A DNA stretch of 64,000 bases, from assembly GCA_964404165.1 (NCBI GenBank), contig CAYOIZ010000021.1, positions 1 through 64,000 on the forward strand, written 5' to 3'. The notes below the pieces were generated by a model. It searched no databases. It had not been told where the DNA came from and saw nothing but the letters and a program-made list of their open reading frames with translations. Position numbers and translations under genes: made by a program. The DNA comes from DASYLJ01 sp964404165. GTDB lineage: Bacteria; Desulfobacterota; Binatia; DP-6. Of the stretch, positions 17,202-25,941 are shown piece after piece (the stretch's first letter is position 1; every line of letters starts with the position of its first letter).

Positions 17202-17984
17202 ATGTTCCACTGGCTCACCGAGCGCCGCCGGCGCCACCTCCTCGAGCTACCGTTCCCGACGGCCTGGCAGGAGATCCTCGAGCGCGACGTCACGCTCCTG
17301 CAGCGTCTCGACCCGTCGCTGCACGAGCGCCTGCGTGACCTGACGCAGGTCTTCGTCGCCGAGAAGGACTGGGAGGGATGCGGGGGCGTCGAGCTCACCG
17401 ACGCCCATCGCGTGACGATCGCCGCGCAGGCCTGCCTGTTGCTCGTCGGCGTCAACGACCACGACCTGTTCGCCGAGGCCACGACGATCCTGGTCTACCC
17501 GAGCACCGTCGTCGTCCCGCCGCGCCGGCAGGGGGTCTTCGAGATTCCGGCGACGGCGCCCGCGACCGAGACCCCGATCCTCGGCCAGGCATTCAAGAGG
17601 GGCCCCGTGGTCATCGCCTGGGATCGTGCGCTCGCCGGCGCGCGTGACCAGGACGGCCACCGCAACGTCGTGCTGCACGAGTTCGCGCACGAGATCGACA
17701 TGCACGAGGGTCCGACCGACGGCACGCCGCCGCTCCCCGATCGCACCCGGGTCCGCGCCTGGGTGGCCGCGTGCGAACCGGCGTTCCTCGAGCTCCGGGC
17801 CGCGGTCGAACGGCACAAGCACACCTTCCTCGACGCCTACGCTGCGACCAACGAGGCCGAGTTCTTCGCCGTCGCCACCGAGTCGTACTTCACGCGACCG
17901 ACCGCCCTGGCAGAGACGATGCCGGACCTGTTCGGCGTCCTGCGGGATTTCTACCAGGTCGAGCTGCGCACGAGGCCAACATGA
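17202..17984 (+). CDS. MtfA-type zinc metallopeptidase (family M90)
   Basis: Started at ATG 17202 ('MFHWLTERRRRHLLELPFP'), the product is 260 residues and aligns in layout with MtfA (265 aa in E. coli); an ATG at 17151 would add 17 residues. The zinc motif is His159-Glu160-Phe-Ala-His163 ('VVLHEFAHEIDMHEG'), and the downstream 'AATNEAEFFAVATESYF' supplies the gluzincin third ligand. 'PVVIAWDRA' is also family-typical. In E. coli, MtfA is an aminopeptidase that interacts with the glucose repressor Mlc; the partner here is unknown. Its stop overlaps the ATG of the next gene (ATGA). Confidence 0.85.
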   Translation: MFHWLTERRRRHLLELPFPTAWQEILERDVTLLQRLDPSLHERLRDLTQVFVAEKDWEGCGGVELTDAHRVTIAAQACLLLVGVNDHDLFAEATTILVYPSTVVVPPRRQGVFEIPATAPATETPILGQAFKRGPVVIAWDRALAGARDQDGHRNVVLHEFAHEIDMHEGPTDGTPPLPDRTRVRAWVAACEPAFLELRAAVERHKHTFLDAYAATNEAEFFAVATESYFTRPTALAETMPDLFGVLRDFYQVELRTRPT

Positions 17985-19210
17985 CGCGGATGCTCCGGGT
18001 GTTCCTCCTGGCCGGCCTCGCCTTCGTCCAGACGGTCGACGCCCGAGCCGACGATGCACCTCCGGACCCGGTGAGCGCGGGCAGCCCGGAGGGCCGCGAT
18101 CTGGCGGCGCTGGGCAGTTGGATGGAGCGTTGGCTCGCTCGCAACGAGGGACCCGTGGCGCCACGGCTCGAGGCACTGCTCGATCACTGGCGTCTCGGCC
18201 CCAAGGGAGCTCGGTGGGCGACGAATGACGCCGCACTTCCGATGCATGCCGTGGTGGAGGCGGACCTGGACGGTGACGGACGGGTCGAAACCATCACCGC
18301 GCTCTCCGTGCCCTACAACGTCGACCCGCGGCGCGGCGCGCTCTACGTCGTGAGGCGGTCGGGTGATGGCACCGTCCATGTGGTCCCTTCGTACCCCGAC
18401 GACCTTGCGCGGGGACGAGAATGGCTGCCCACCGTGGTCATCGCCGGCGCCGTGGATATGCAGGGCGACGGGGGCGCGGAGGTCGTCTGGTTCAGTCCCG
18501 GGAGCGGGGCCTGCATCGAGTTCATCGACGTCGGTGTCTCCACCTGGACGGGAGAACGACTCGAGCCCGTCGGGACGCCACTGAACGTGGTGGCTCCGCG
18601 TCGTCTGGAGTTGGTCGGCAACGAGATCGTCGTCGAGCACGACTACGAGGGATGTGCAGCAGCCGGAACCACGATGCGTGGAGGAACCGAGCGCCATCGC
18701 CTGGACGGCAAGGAGCTGCGTCTCAGCGACCAACGCTTCAGCCCGTCGGAGCTGGCGTACGATCGCCTGGTCGACGGCGTGAACGCCGAGTCCTTCGGCC
18801 GCGTCGCCGATGCGCTCGACGCGTATGAAGACGCCACCGAGCCGAACCGGACCGTCCTGCCCGACGCATCCCCGCTCGACGGTTCGCCCGAAGATCTCGC
18901 GCAGCTGAAGGACCTTCCCGCCGCCGTGCGTGCCTTCGCTCGTTTTCGCCGTGGCGCGCTCCTGATGCAGCGGGGTGACGGCGCGAAGGCGGCGCAGCTC
19001 GGCAAGAGCGCCACGGGAAAGTACGCGGGTCTCCCGAAGACGCTGCTCGGCGCGCGCGACCGCAGCGCGGCGTGCCATGCAGCCGAGGGCTGGGTCACGG
19101 CCCACCCCGACTTCCTGACGGCACTCAATGCCCCGCCCGGGTGGGCGGAGTATCATTGGCGGGTGGACGATCTCTGCGGCCCGCTCCCGGGCGGCGAGCC
19201 GATGCCCTGA
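17981..19210 (+). CDS. Secreted FG-GAP-like protein
   Basis: The 409-residue product has a signal peptide ('MLRVFLLAGLAFVQTVDARA'). It carries at least one FG-GAP/VCBS-like calcium-loop segment ('VVEADLDGDGRVETITALS', then 'VDMQGDGGAEVVWFSPGSG'), suggesting a partial beta-propeller in residues 85-230. The C-terminal part is helical, with 'RFRRGALLMQRGDGAKAAQLG' resembling a TPR. It is translationally coupled (ATGA) to the MtfA-like peptidase. No catalytic motif or recognised family. Confidence 0.6.
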   Translation: MTRMLRVFLLAGLAFVQTVDARADDAPPDPVSAGSPEGRDLAALGSWMERWLARNEGPVAPRLEALLDHWRLGPKGARWATNDAALPMHAVVEADLDGDGRVETITALSVPYNVDPRRGALYVVRRSGDGTVHVVPSYPDDLARGREWLPTVVIAGAVDMQGDGGAEVVWFSPGSGACIEFIDVGVSTWTGERLEPVGTPLNVVAPRRLELVGNEIVVEHDYEGCAAAGTTMRGGTERHRLDGKELRLSDQRFSPSELAYDRLVDGVNAESFGRVADALDAYEDATEPNRTVLPDASPLDGSPEDLAQLKDLPAAVRAFARFRRGALLMQRGDGAKAAQLGKSATGKYAGLPKTLLGARDRSAACHAAEGWVTAHPDFLTALNAPPGWAEYHWRVDDLCGPLPGGEPMP

Positions 19211-19216
19211 GCCGGG

Positions 19217-19642
19217 TCACTGCGCCCGATACCGGATCAGCGTCCCGCGCAACTCGGTGACGTCCTCCGTGCTGCTGGTCGTCGTCTCGACGTAGTCGGT
19301 CTTCTTCTTGCCCTTGTGCCATTTGCTCTTCGCCTGGCCGGTGGTGTTGCTCGTCGAGCCCACCTGCCGCTCGGAGAGCTGGCCGAGGACGATGGCGTCG
19401 GCCCCCTTGGCGCGCGCCTCCGCCATGAGCTTGTCCTGGAGCTGCTGGGCGGGATTCGAGAACGGGATCGTGTCGACCTGGGCGCGCACCTCGCCCATCA
19501 CCTCGTACGGCCGCTCCACGTCGGCGTCGGACATGAAGAGCTCGACGTTCGTCGTCGGAGGATACGTCTTGCCGACGTAGTCGACCGAGACACAGCCCGA
19601 GGCCAGGAGTGACAGCACCGCAGCGATCCGGAGACGCGACAT
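19217..19642 (-). CDS. Hypothetical lipoprotein
   Basis: Started at ATG 19642 the protein is 141 residues with a lipobox ('LSLLASGC', Cys17 region). The mature domain 'ERPYEVMGEVRAQVDT' and 'KLMAEARAKGADAIVLGQL' resembles small alpha/beta lipoproteins that pair a betaalphabeta unit with 'AKGADAIV', similar in layout to YbjQ-like or DUF4156-like proteins. The C-terminus is Lys/Thr-rich. Role unknown; predicted to be membrane-anchored in the periplasm. It is convergent to the FG-GAP gene with six bases between stops. Confidence 0.65.
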   Translation of the reverse strand: MSRLRIAAVLSLLASGCVSVDYVGKTYPPTTNVELFMSDADVERPYEVMGEVRAQVDTIPFSNPAQQLQDKLMAEARAKGADAIVLGQLSERQVGSTSNTTGQAKSKWHKGKKKTDYVETTTSSTEDVTELRGTLIRYRAQ

Positions 19643-19674
19643 GCGGCCGCAGTAACCCAGGAGTCGGGCGCAGC

Positions 19675-20178
19675 TCAATCGCGTGGCGGTTTGTAGGGTC
19701 GCTTGAGCCGCGGCTCGATGCCGGCGGCGAGATACGGCTCGAGCCAGCCGTGGCCGGCGTTCGGCCAGGCGTCGATGTTCGGCAGGTAGGGCTTCACGTC
19801 GAGCAGCGGCGTGCCGTCGAGCAGGTCGATGCCGCGCACCTGCACCAGCCCTGCCGCCACGTCGACGCCCGTCACGATCACGTTGGAGAGCCCGATGCGC
19901 GACGGACGGTCGGGCGCGCGCGTGGCGAAGACGCCGCGCTTGGGGCCGCCGCGCGGCGGCCTCACCTTCGGCGCCCAGCCGTCGCTCCCGTGGAAGACGA
20001 AGAGCAGCCAGATGCGCTCGAACGAGGCGAGGTCGTGGAGGGCGTCGCGGTAGGGCGCATCGATCTCGAGCGTGCCTTCGCTCTCCGGCGACGCCGTCGG
20101 CTGGTGCGGCGCATCCTGACGCCGGCGCCAGGGCGTCCTGGCGTGACCGACCACGGGGAGCTCGAACGACGTCGTCAC
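19675..20178 (-). CDS. trmO: TrmO-like tRNA (N6-threonylcarbamoyl-A37) methyltransferase
   Basis: The 167-residue TsaA/TrmO-domain protein reads 'ELPVVGHARTPWRRRQDAP' (the N-terminal beta strand with the SAM-contacting Arg), 'SFERIWLLFVFHGSDGW', 'KVRPPRGGPKRGVFATRAPD' (the family signature with RP and GVFATR-P), and 'VRGIDLLDGTPLLDVKPYLP'. TrmO methylates t6A37 of tRNA using SAM. The GTG start at 20178 overlaps the stop of the upstream TolB-like gene (GTGA). It lacks the C-terminal extension of enterobacterial TrmO (235 aa), as is common elsewhere. Confidence 0.88.
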   Translation of the reverse strand: MTTSFELPVVGHARTPWRRRQDAPHQPTASPESEGTLEIDAPYRDALHDLASFERIWLLFVFHGSDGWAPKVRPPRGGPKRGVFATRAPDRPSRIGLSNVIVTGVDVAAGLVQVRGIDLLDGTPLLDVKPYLPNIDAWPNAGHGWLEPYLAAGIEPRLKRPYKPPRD

Positions 20179-21527
20179 TTCGCGTAGCGACCGATCCACG
20201 TCTCCTGCACGAACGGCGCCGTGGGGGCCGTCCCGCCGCAGGCGCCGTCGCCCACCGGATAGGTGCGCGGATCGCGCAGCAGCTCGGACGCCGCCTCGCG
20301 CATCTCCACGTCGAGCGCGAACGGGATCTGCGCGACGGTGGTCACGCCGCTCAGGCGCGCGACGAACGCCTCGCGGATGCGGCGGATGACGCACGCCTCG
20401 TCGACGCGTACGCCGTCGATGGACCGCGCCTGGCTCCACAGCAGACGCTTCCCCGCCGGATCCCACGCGAACTCGGGGATGATCCAGCCCTGGTCGCCGG
20501 AAGTGGTGAGGCGGCGGATCGGGCCGGGCTTGAAGCGCGTGCGGGCCCGGTTCCAGCGCAGCGTCATCTCGTACAGATCCGTCGGCTGCTGGAAGACGGG
20601 CTGCAGGAAGTTGTTGCTGAAGACCGAGAGAACGAGCGCATAGTCGTAGTCGGGCGGCAATTGCAGCAGCTCCGCGACACGCGACCAGTCGTTGTGCGCC
20701 CCCGGCAGGTTGCGCGACGACATGAAGATCACGCGCTTCATGTCGGGCGTGAAGATCGCCTGCTCGTCCCACGCCGGATCGACGGTGAGCCGCACGGGTT
20801 GGCAGTCGCCGCGCGCGCGGTTCTTCAAGCGACAGAAGAACAGCTCGGGATTGATCGCCGTGTCGGCGGTCTCGGTGTAGAGGAAGCCCGAGCCGTCGGG
20901 CGCCCACCACTGCGTCTCGTACCAGTGGCCGTTCGGCGGCCGCACGACGTGCTCGTCGACCAGCCGCGGTCCGTCCGGGCCGTTCGGGTCGAATCGCGCG
21001 ACGCGGACGTCGGAGCGGCCGGTGCCGCCCTCGTCGTTGTTCCAGCTGAGCGCGGTCCACACGAGGTAGCGACCGTCCGGCGACCAGTAGGCGTGGAAGT
21101 GGTCGTGCAGGTCGCTGCTGCGGGTGAGATTCGTGTGCCGGGTCCCGTCGGGCGTCATGACCCACAGATCGGAGCCGATGCCGCCGAAGCCCGGCGCCCC
21201 GATGGCGATCGAATGGCCGTGCCAGGAGTGGAACAGGATCCAGTCACCGCCCGGACGCACCACCGGCACCTGGTCGCGCACCCCCTCGAGCGAGCAGGTG
21301 AGGCACACCTTCTCCGAGCCGTCGAGGCGCGACCGATAGATGTTGAACTCGCCGTCCTCGTCCTCGTCGCGTACGAAGCTGTCGTGCCAGACGACGCGGG
21401 TCGCATCGAGCCAGTCGACCGCCTGCCCGAGCACGAACGGATTGGGCTCGAGGACGAAGTCGGGCTCGGCGTGCGCCGGCGCGATCGCCAGAAGGGTCGC
21501 CATCGCCAGCAGCAGGCGCATCGTCAT
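20175..21527 (-). CDS. Secreted TolB/PD40-like beta-propeller protein
   Basis: ATG 21527 gives 450 residues with a signal peptide ('LLLAMATLLAIAPAHA'). Repeated WD40-like PD40 units are visible: 'SDLWVMTPDGTRHTNLTRS', 'AYWSPDGRYLVWTALSWN', 'QWWAPDGSGFLYTETAD', 'IFTPDMKRVIFMSSRN' and 'FAWDPAGKRLLWSQAR'. This is the six-blade TolB propeller fold. These proteins usually sense or scaffold in the periplasm; there is no N-terminal TolB docking domain. Cysteine pairs ('VCLTC', 'CGGTA') could form disulfides. It is coupled by GTGA to trmO, which is probably a matter of genome packing rather than shared function. Confidence 0.75.
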   Translation of the reverse strand: MTMRLLLAMATLLAIAPAHAEPDFVLEPNPFVLGQAVDWLDATRVVWHDSFVRDEDEDGEFNIYRSRLDGSEKVCLTCSLEGVRDQVPVVRPGGDWILFHSWHGHSIAIGAPGFGGIGSDLWVMTPDGTRHTNLTRSSDLHDHFHAYWSPDGRYLVWTALSWNNDEGGTGRSDVRVARFDPNGPDGPRLVDEHVVRPPNGHWYETQWWAPDGSGFLYTETADTAINPELFFCRLKNRARGDCQPVRLTVDPAWDEQAIFTPDMKRVIFMSSRNLPGAHNDWSRVAELLQLPPDYDYALVLSVFSNNFLQPVFQQPTDLYEMTLRWNRARTRFKPGPIRRLTTSGDQGWIIPEFAWDPAGKRLLWSQARSIDGVRVDEACVIRRIREAFVARLSGVTTVAQIPFALDVEMREAASELLRDPRTYPVGDGACGGTAPTAPFVQETWIGRYAK

Positions 21528-21571
21528 CGCGCGGGCGGTACCAGGTCGGCGCCGCGTTTGGCAACCGGATT

Positions 21572-23332
21572 TCAGCGCGACGAGTTGACGAGGTAGAGCG
21601 CGCTCTCGTTGGTCTTCGCGACGCGAATGAGGCCGTGTCCGCCGCGCGCCATCAGGCGGTCCCAGCGCTTGCGCTCGTGCGGCGTGAACTGCGGCAGGTC
21701 GACCCAGACGAAGCCCAGCCCGGCGCGTCGCACCAGCGCCGCCGTGGCTTCCGGGTCCGGGAGATGCCGCGCCAGCCGCATGCGCGACGGGAAGTCCTTC
21801 GGCCAGTAGCTCGCATAGCCGTTGACGAGCGGGTACCAGCGTCCGATCGAGCGATACATCGCCACCGCGTGTGGCGCGGGCGTGCCGTCGCGCGGGCCGA
21901 GCGGCAGCTGCAGGAGCGCGCGCCCGGGGATGCGCAGGAACGGCTCGAACGTCGGCGGCACGGTCGGCGCCTCCTTCAGATGCCGCGGCCACCGGGCCGC
22001 GCCACCGAACGACGTGTCGACCAGCGTGGAGAGGTACAGCGCCATCAGCGCGACGGTCACCACTCCGAGCACCTGGCCGTCGTGGATGCGCGCGACGGCG
22101 AGGCGACGGATCTCCGCGAACGCCAGGCCCGCGAGCATGGAGATCCCGATCAGCCCGGCGACCCCGAGTCGGGGCGACGAGCGCAGCGCGGCGGTGGCGG
22201 GGACGAGGGCCTGCAGCACACCCATCGGCGTCGGGAAACGCCACCCGCCGACGCCACCGATGATCAGCACGGGTGGCAGGGCGAGTCCGACGGCCGTGAT
22301 CGTCCACACCGACGCCGTCGCCCATGCTGCCGGCATCGTGCCCGGCTCACGCCGCCGCTGCAGCACGCATCCGATGCCGACGAGGAGCAACAGCGCCGTG
22401 ATGGGCGCGACGTAGACGGAGTGGCCCGGCGACAGCGGCATGGGCGCGAGCACCTCGACCCAGTTCGTCTGCTTCGCCAGGTCGGGATTCGCCGCGGACA
22501 GCCGCAGGTACGGCAGCAGGAACGGGCTCACCACGACCACGGCGACCGCCAGCGCCGCCGCCATGCGCAGGCCGTCGGTACGCGTCCCGGGGCGGGCGAT
22601 GCGCGCGACGGCCTGGACGCCGAGCGGCGCCAGCAACGCCGGGAGGAGGTAGACGGGATCGGTCAGGACCTGCAGCACCACCAACGGCACGAGCCACGCC
22701 GCATCCCGGACGCGCATGGGACGCCGGGCGGCGACCAATGCGATCCACGGCAACCACATCAGGGCGGCCCATTGCGGCGCGGTGGGTCCGAACCACGTCG
22801 TCATCCACGGATTGGCGACGAACGTCGCTGCGGCGACGCCTCCGGCCAGGCTCGAGCCCGTCCAGCGTCGCACCACGAGGTGGATGCCCCATGCGGTCAG
22901 CGCCACTCCGAGGAGGAAGGTCAGGTTGATCGCGAACGTCGGGTTGCGCGTCAGGAGGTACGCCGGGGCGAAGAGCGGCAGGGCACCCCACCCCGTCTGC
23001 CCGTAGAAGAGCGCGCCGCGGTCGGGGGAGAAGATGTTGGCATCGCCCAGGACCCCGCCGCGATGGACGAGCACGTCGGTCTGCCAGGCCATCGCCCATG
23101 TGCCCTGGTAGAGGTCGAATGGCGTCCCCCACCATGACAGCAGATGATGCGTGCCGAGTGACGTGACGAGCGGCCACGAGAGCCCGGCCATCACGACGAC
23201 GTAGAGCGCGAGCAGGCCGAGCGCGCCGTCGACCCGACGCATCACCGACGCCGGCGACGGAGCGTTCCGCACGTCGTCCGCGACGACGGCGATCACCTCC
23301 GCGTCGTGACTGGCGAGCCCCCCCGCGATCAC
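21572..23332 (-). CDS. Polytopic membrane protein, GT-C/YfhO-like
   Basis: The 586-residue product starts at GTG 23332 (AGAGG ribosome-binding site six bases upstream) and has roughly ten to twelve transmembrane segments from residue 37 to 440. A C-terminal periplasmic domain follows, rich in Arg and Trp ('RRAGLGFVWVDLPQFTPHERKR'). The first periplasmic loop ('DLYQGTWAMAWQTDVLVHRG') contains acidic residues, as in GT-C glycosyltransferases. It shares architecture with the protein at 37649 (residue pattern 'ALVRRAGLGFVWV' versus 'VDALYALGFRYVIV'). Such proteins are thought to use polyprenyl-linked sugars; this one has no proven substrate. Confidence 0.65.
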   Translation of the reverse strand: MIAGGLASHDAEVIAVVADDVRNAPSPASVMRRVDGALGLLALYVVVMAGLSWPLVTSLGTHHLLSWWGTPFDLYQGTWAMAWQTDVLVHRGGVLGDANIFSPDRGALFYGQTGWGALPLFAPAYLLTRNPTFAINLTFLLGVALTAWGIHLVVRRWTGSSLAGGVAAATFVANPWMTTWFGPTAPQWAALMWLPWIALVAARRPMRVRDAAWLVPLVVLQVLTDPVYLLPALLAPLGVQAVARIARPGTRTDGLRMAAALAVAVVVVSPFLLPYLRLSAANPDLAKQTNWVEVLAPMPLSPGHSVYVAPITALLLLVGIGCVLQRRREPGTMPAAWATASVWTITAVGLALPPVLIIGGVGGWRFPTPMGVLQALVPATAALRSSPRLGVAGLIGISMLAGLAFAEIRRLAVARIHDGQVLGVVTVALMALYLSTLVDTSFGGAARWPRHLKEAPTVPPTFEPFLRIPGRALLQLPLGPRDGTPAPHAVAMYRSIGRWYPLVNGYASYWPKDFPSRMRLARHLPDPEATAALVRRAGLGFVWVDLPQFTPHERKRWDRLMARGGHGLIRVAKTNESALYLVNSSR

Positions 23333-23433
23333 GACCGACCTCTAGGCGATTACGAATCGAGCCGTCAACAAGAATCACGGGCCGGCTGCGCGGCGTTGCT
23401 CCCCTCTCGGCGGGCACGTAGCATCCCGCCCCT

Positions 23434-24360
23434 ATGCGTCGCTGGCTGCGGATCGTTCTCGCCATCGTGGTGGTGCTCCTGGTGGCGGGGGCCGGCGCCT
23501 GGCTCTGGCTCACCGCACGAACCACCGTTCCGGAGACCACCAGCTTCGTCCTCGACCTCGCCGAGGTACGCCGCCTGGCGGCATCGCTCCCGGGCGATCG
23601 ACCGACACGCGTGAATCACGAGCAGGTGGCGGTCGCCTCGCTCCCGCGCGGGGCGGTGTTCGCCGGAGCGTCCGCCTTCGAGCCGCTGGCGTTCACCCAC
23701 GGGGCCTATCAGGTGGTCTTCCCCGACGGGTTCCTGCTCATCGACGCGGCGGTGGACGAGCAGCAGCTGCGCCAGATGGACGCGAAGGGCACCTTCGACG
23801 CCGCCGGCCATGCCGCCGTGCAGGAGGCACTCGGCACGGCGCGTGCCATCGTGGTCACCCACGAGCATGCCGACCACATCGGCGGCCTGGTCCACCGGTC
23901 CGACCCGAGCCAGCTCGTGGGACGCCTGCTGCTGACGAAGGAGCAGCTCGCGAACGGCGCCGAGCTGGACCGCGCCGACTTCCCGGCGGAGCTGCGCGAG
24001 CGGCTGAAGCCGCTCGAGTACGACCGCTACCTCCCGGTCGCCCCCGGGGTCGTGCTGATCAAAGCGCCCGGACATACGCCCGGAAGCCAGATGGTGTACG
24101 TCGGCCTCGCCAACGGCACCGAGCTGATCTTCCTGGGCGACGTCGCCTGGCACATGGAGCAGATCCGCCAGCTCTGGTACCGCCCGCGGCTCGTCACCGA
24201 TCTCTTCCTGGGCGAGGACCGCGCCGCGGTGATGGCGCAGTTCCGGACACTGCACGACCTGCCGGCGAGCCCTCCGGTGCAGCTGGTGGCGTCGCACGAC
24301 GTCGAGCAGCGACGCGCCCTGATCGACGCGCACGTCCTCGGCGAACATTTCGAGCGCTGA
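23434..24360 (+). CDS. MBL-fold metallo-hydrolase with N-terminal membrane anchor
   Basis: This 308-residue protein has one N-terminal transmembrane helix ('LRIVLAIVVVLLVAGAGAWLWL') and a metallo-beta-lactamase domain with the metal motif His143-x-His145-x-Asp147-His148 ('THEHADHIGGL'). Further histidines are in 'IKAPGHTPGSQMVYV' and 'FLGDVAWHMEQI', and the C-terminal 'ASHDVEQ' has a His in the family position. It should be anchored in the inner membrane with the hydrolase facing the periplasm, cleaving a small ester, lactone or similar. The substrate is not readable. It is divergent from the polytopic membrane protein. Confidence 0.85.
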   Translation: MRRWLRIVLAIVVVLLVAGAGAWLWLTARTTVPETTSFVLDLAEVRRLAASLPGDRPTRVNHEQVAVASLPRGAVFAGASAFEPLAFTHGAYQVVFPDGFLLIDAAVDEQQLRQMDAKGTFDAAGHAAVQEALGTARAIVVTHEHADHIGGLVHRSDPSQLVGRLLLTKEQLANGAELDRADFPAELRERLKPLEYDRYLPVAPGVVLIKAPGHTPGSQMVYVGLANGTELIFLGDVAWHMEQIRQLWYRPRLVTDLFLGEDRAAVMAQFRTLHDLPASPPVQLVASHDVEQRRALIDAHVLGEHFER

Positions 24361-24452
24361 CCGACGGGATCCAGCGCGCCGTCCGTATGAGGGGGTACGA
24401 ACGGCACGCACGGGGCACGACGCCTCCGGCGGAGCCGACGACGGAGGACACG

Positions 24453-24764
24453 ATGACGAAGCTCATGACCCGGATCGGCGCAATCACCCTGGCCCTCGGC
24501 GCGACGGTGGCCCTCGCACGCGACGAGGCGAAGCGCGAAGCGTTCGACGCCGCCCGCACGGCGGCCTTCACGCAGGCCGACGCCAACGGCGACGGCGCCC
24601 TCGACGCCGCCGAGTTCGCGGCCTTCCACGATCTCATGCGCACCCAGCTCGAGGCGCTGCGCTTCACGAAGCTCGACGCCGACGGCAACGGCCAGCTCAG
24701 CGTCGAGGAGATCACGGCCGATCGTCCCCACTGCGGTGGCCCGCACGGCCCGCGTGGGATGTAG
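24453..24764 (+). CDS. Secreted EF-hand protein
   Basis: ATG 24453 has a strong GGAGG ribosome-binding site five bases upstream. The 103-residue product has a signal peptide ('MTRIGAITLALGATVALA') and two EF-hand loops: 'DANGDGALDAAEF' and 'DADGNGQLSVEEI', both with the canonical 1-3-5-12 pattern. It ends with a His/Gly/Pro tail ('CGGPHGPRGM') that could bind metal. It lies just ahead of a sigma factor, anti-sigma factor and Spy-like protein on the same strand. This is a known type of cluster for envelope or metal stress, although the exact signal is unknown. Confidence 0.8.
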   Translation: MTKLMTRIGAITLALGATVALARDEAKREAFDAARTAAFTQADANGDGALDAAEFAAFHDLMRTQLEALRFTKLDADGNGQLSVEEITADRPHCGGPHGPRGM

Positions 24765-24787
24765 CCAGGAGCCGGTGACGCCCGGAG

Positions 24788-25417
24788 ATGCTATCGTCCG
24801 AGGCTCGACGGCACGCGCGGGGCGCAGAGGCGCCCCGCGCGTCACCACTCGCAGCGATCGTGGCGGAATCGGACGACGACCTGATGGCGCGCGTGGCGGG
24901 CGGCGACGCCGAGGCCGTGCGCGCCGTGGTGGAAGCACACCTGCCGCGCATCACCGCCTTCGCCGCCCGCACGCTCGCTGATCGGACCGAGGCCGAAGAC
25001 GTGGCACAGGAGACCTTCATGCGACTGTGGACCCATGCGGCACGATGGGAGCCGGGACGCGCGCGTCTCACCACCTGGCTGCATCGCGTGGCACTGAACC
25101 TGTGCCTCGATCGCCGCGCCCGACGGCCGCACGTGTCGCTCGACGCGGCCCCGCTGCCGCCGGCCCCGGGCACCGACGTCACGCAGGCGCTGCAGGCGGC
25201 CGACGTCTCGCGCCACGTCCGCGCCGAGGTGATGCAGCTCGCCGAGCGGCAGCGCACCGCGCTCGTGCTGTCGCACTATCAGGGCCTCTCCAGCGCGGAG
25301 ACCGCCGACGTCATGGAGGTCTCCGTCGAGGCCGTCGAGTCGCTGCTGGCGCGCGCACGTCGCACGCTGCGCGAGCGGTTGCGCGGCATGGCGCCGGCGC
25401 TCCTGGGGGACGCATGA
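24788..25417 (+). CDS. ECF-type RNA polymerase sigma factor
   Basis: The 209-residue protein has sigma region 2 ('AEDVAQETFMRLWTHAARWE', then 'LTTWLHRVALNLCLDRRAR') and region 4.2 ('GLSSAETADVMEVSVEAVES', 'LLARARRTLRERL'), separated by a Pro-rich linker. The ATG at 24788 has a poorly spaced GGAG; a GTG at 24860 ('VAESDDDLMARVAGG') would give the more usual ECF length of about 185. ECF factors redirect RNA polymerase to stress promoters. Its stop overlaps the ATG of the putative anti-sigma gene (ATGA), as is common for such pairs. Confidence 0.88.
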   Translation: MLSSEARRHARGAEAPRASPLAAIVAESDDDLMARVAGGDAEAVRAVVEAHLPRITAFAARTLADRTEAEDVAQETFMRLWTHAARWEPGRARLTTWLHRVALNLCLDRRARRPHVSLDAAPLPPAPGTDVTQALQAADVSRHVRAEVMQLAERQRTALVLSHYQGLSSAETADVMEVSVEAVESLLARARRTLRERLRGMAPALLGDA

Positions 25418-25941
25418 TGACGCTCGACCGCCTGCGCGCCGTCCTCGATGCCTACGGTGCCGCGCCCGAGCGCTGGCCCGACGGTGAACGCGACGCCGCG
25501 CTCGCCCTGGTCGCCGCATCACCGGCGGCCCGTGCGCTGCGGGACGACGCCGCCCGGCTCGACGCCCTCCTCGACGACGACGTCGTCGAGTCGCCGTCCG
25601 CGGCGCTGGCGTCGCGCATCGTCGCCGCGGCACCGGCACCGCGCCGCGTCCGGGTGATCCAGCCGGCACGATGGCTCGTGCCATTGGCCCTCGCCGCGGG
25701 GCTGGCGCTGTGGTTCGGCCGTCCCGTCGAGCAGCCCGTCCCGGCGCTGCCGATCGCGGCGCTCGGCGTGTACGAAGTCGGCAGCGACGAGCTGCTCGCC
25801 CTCTCCGACGTCGAGCCCCTCGACGCCGACGCCTGGACGGATTGCCCCGACGACGTCCTCGGCTGCCCGTCCGCCACGACCCCACCATCCACCGAGCCGC
25901 TCTCGGGTCCGTCGACCGACGAAAGGAGAATCTGGTCATGA
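25414..25941 (+). CDS. Putative membrane anti-sigma factor
   Basis: The 175-residue product has a cytoplasmic helical N-terminal domain ('LDRLRAVLDAYGAAPERWPD', about residues 1-60), a single transmembrane segment ('WLVPLALAAGLALWF' near residue 90) and an acidic, Cys-containing periplasmic tail ('WTDCPDDVLGCPSATTP'). This one-helix layout directly after an ECF sigma gene, with ATGA overlap, is typical of anti-sigma factors. The N-terminal domain lacks the His-x3-Cys-x2-Cys of zinc anti-sigma factors. Its stop overlaps the start of the next gene in a second ATGA. The function is inferred from position and topology. Confidence 0.7.
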   Translation: MMTLDRLRAVLDAYGAAPERWPDGERDAALALVAASPAARALRDDAARLDALLDDDVVESPSAALASRIVAAAPAPRRVRVIQPARWLVPLALAAGLALWFGRPVEQPVPALPIAALGVYEVGSDELLALSDVEPLDADAWTDCPDDVLGCPSATTPPSTEPLSGPSTDERRIWS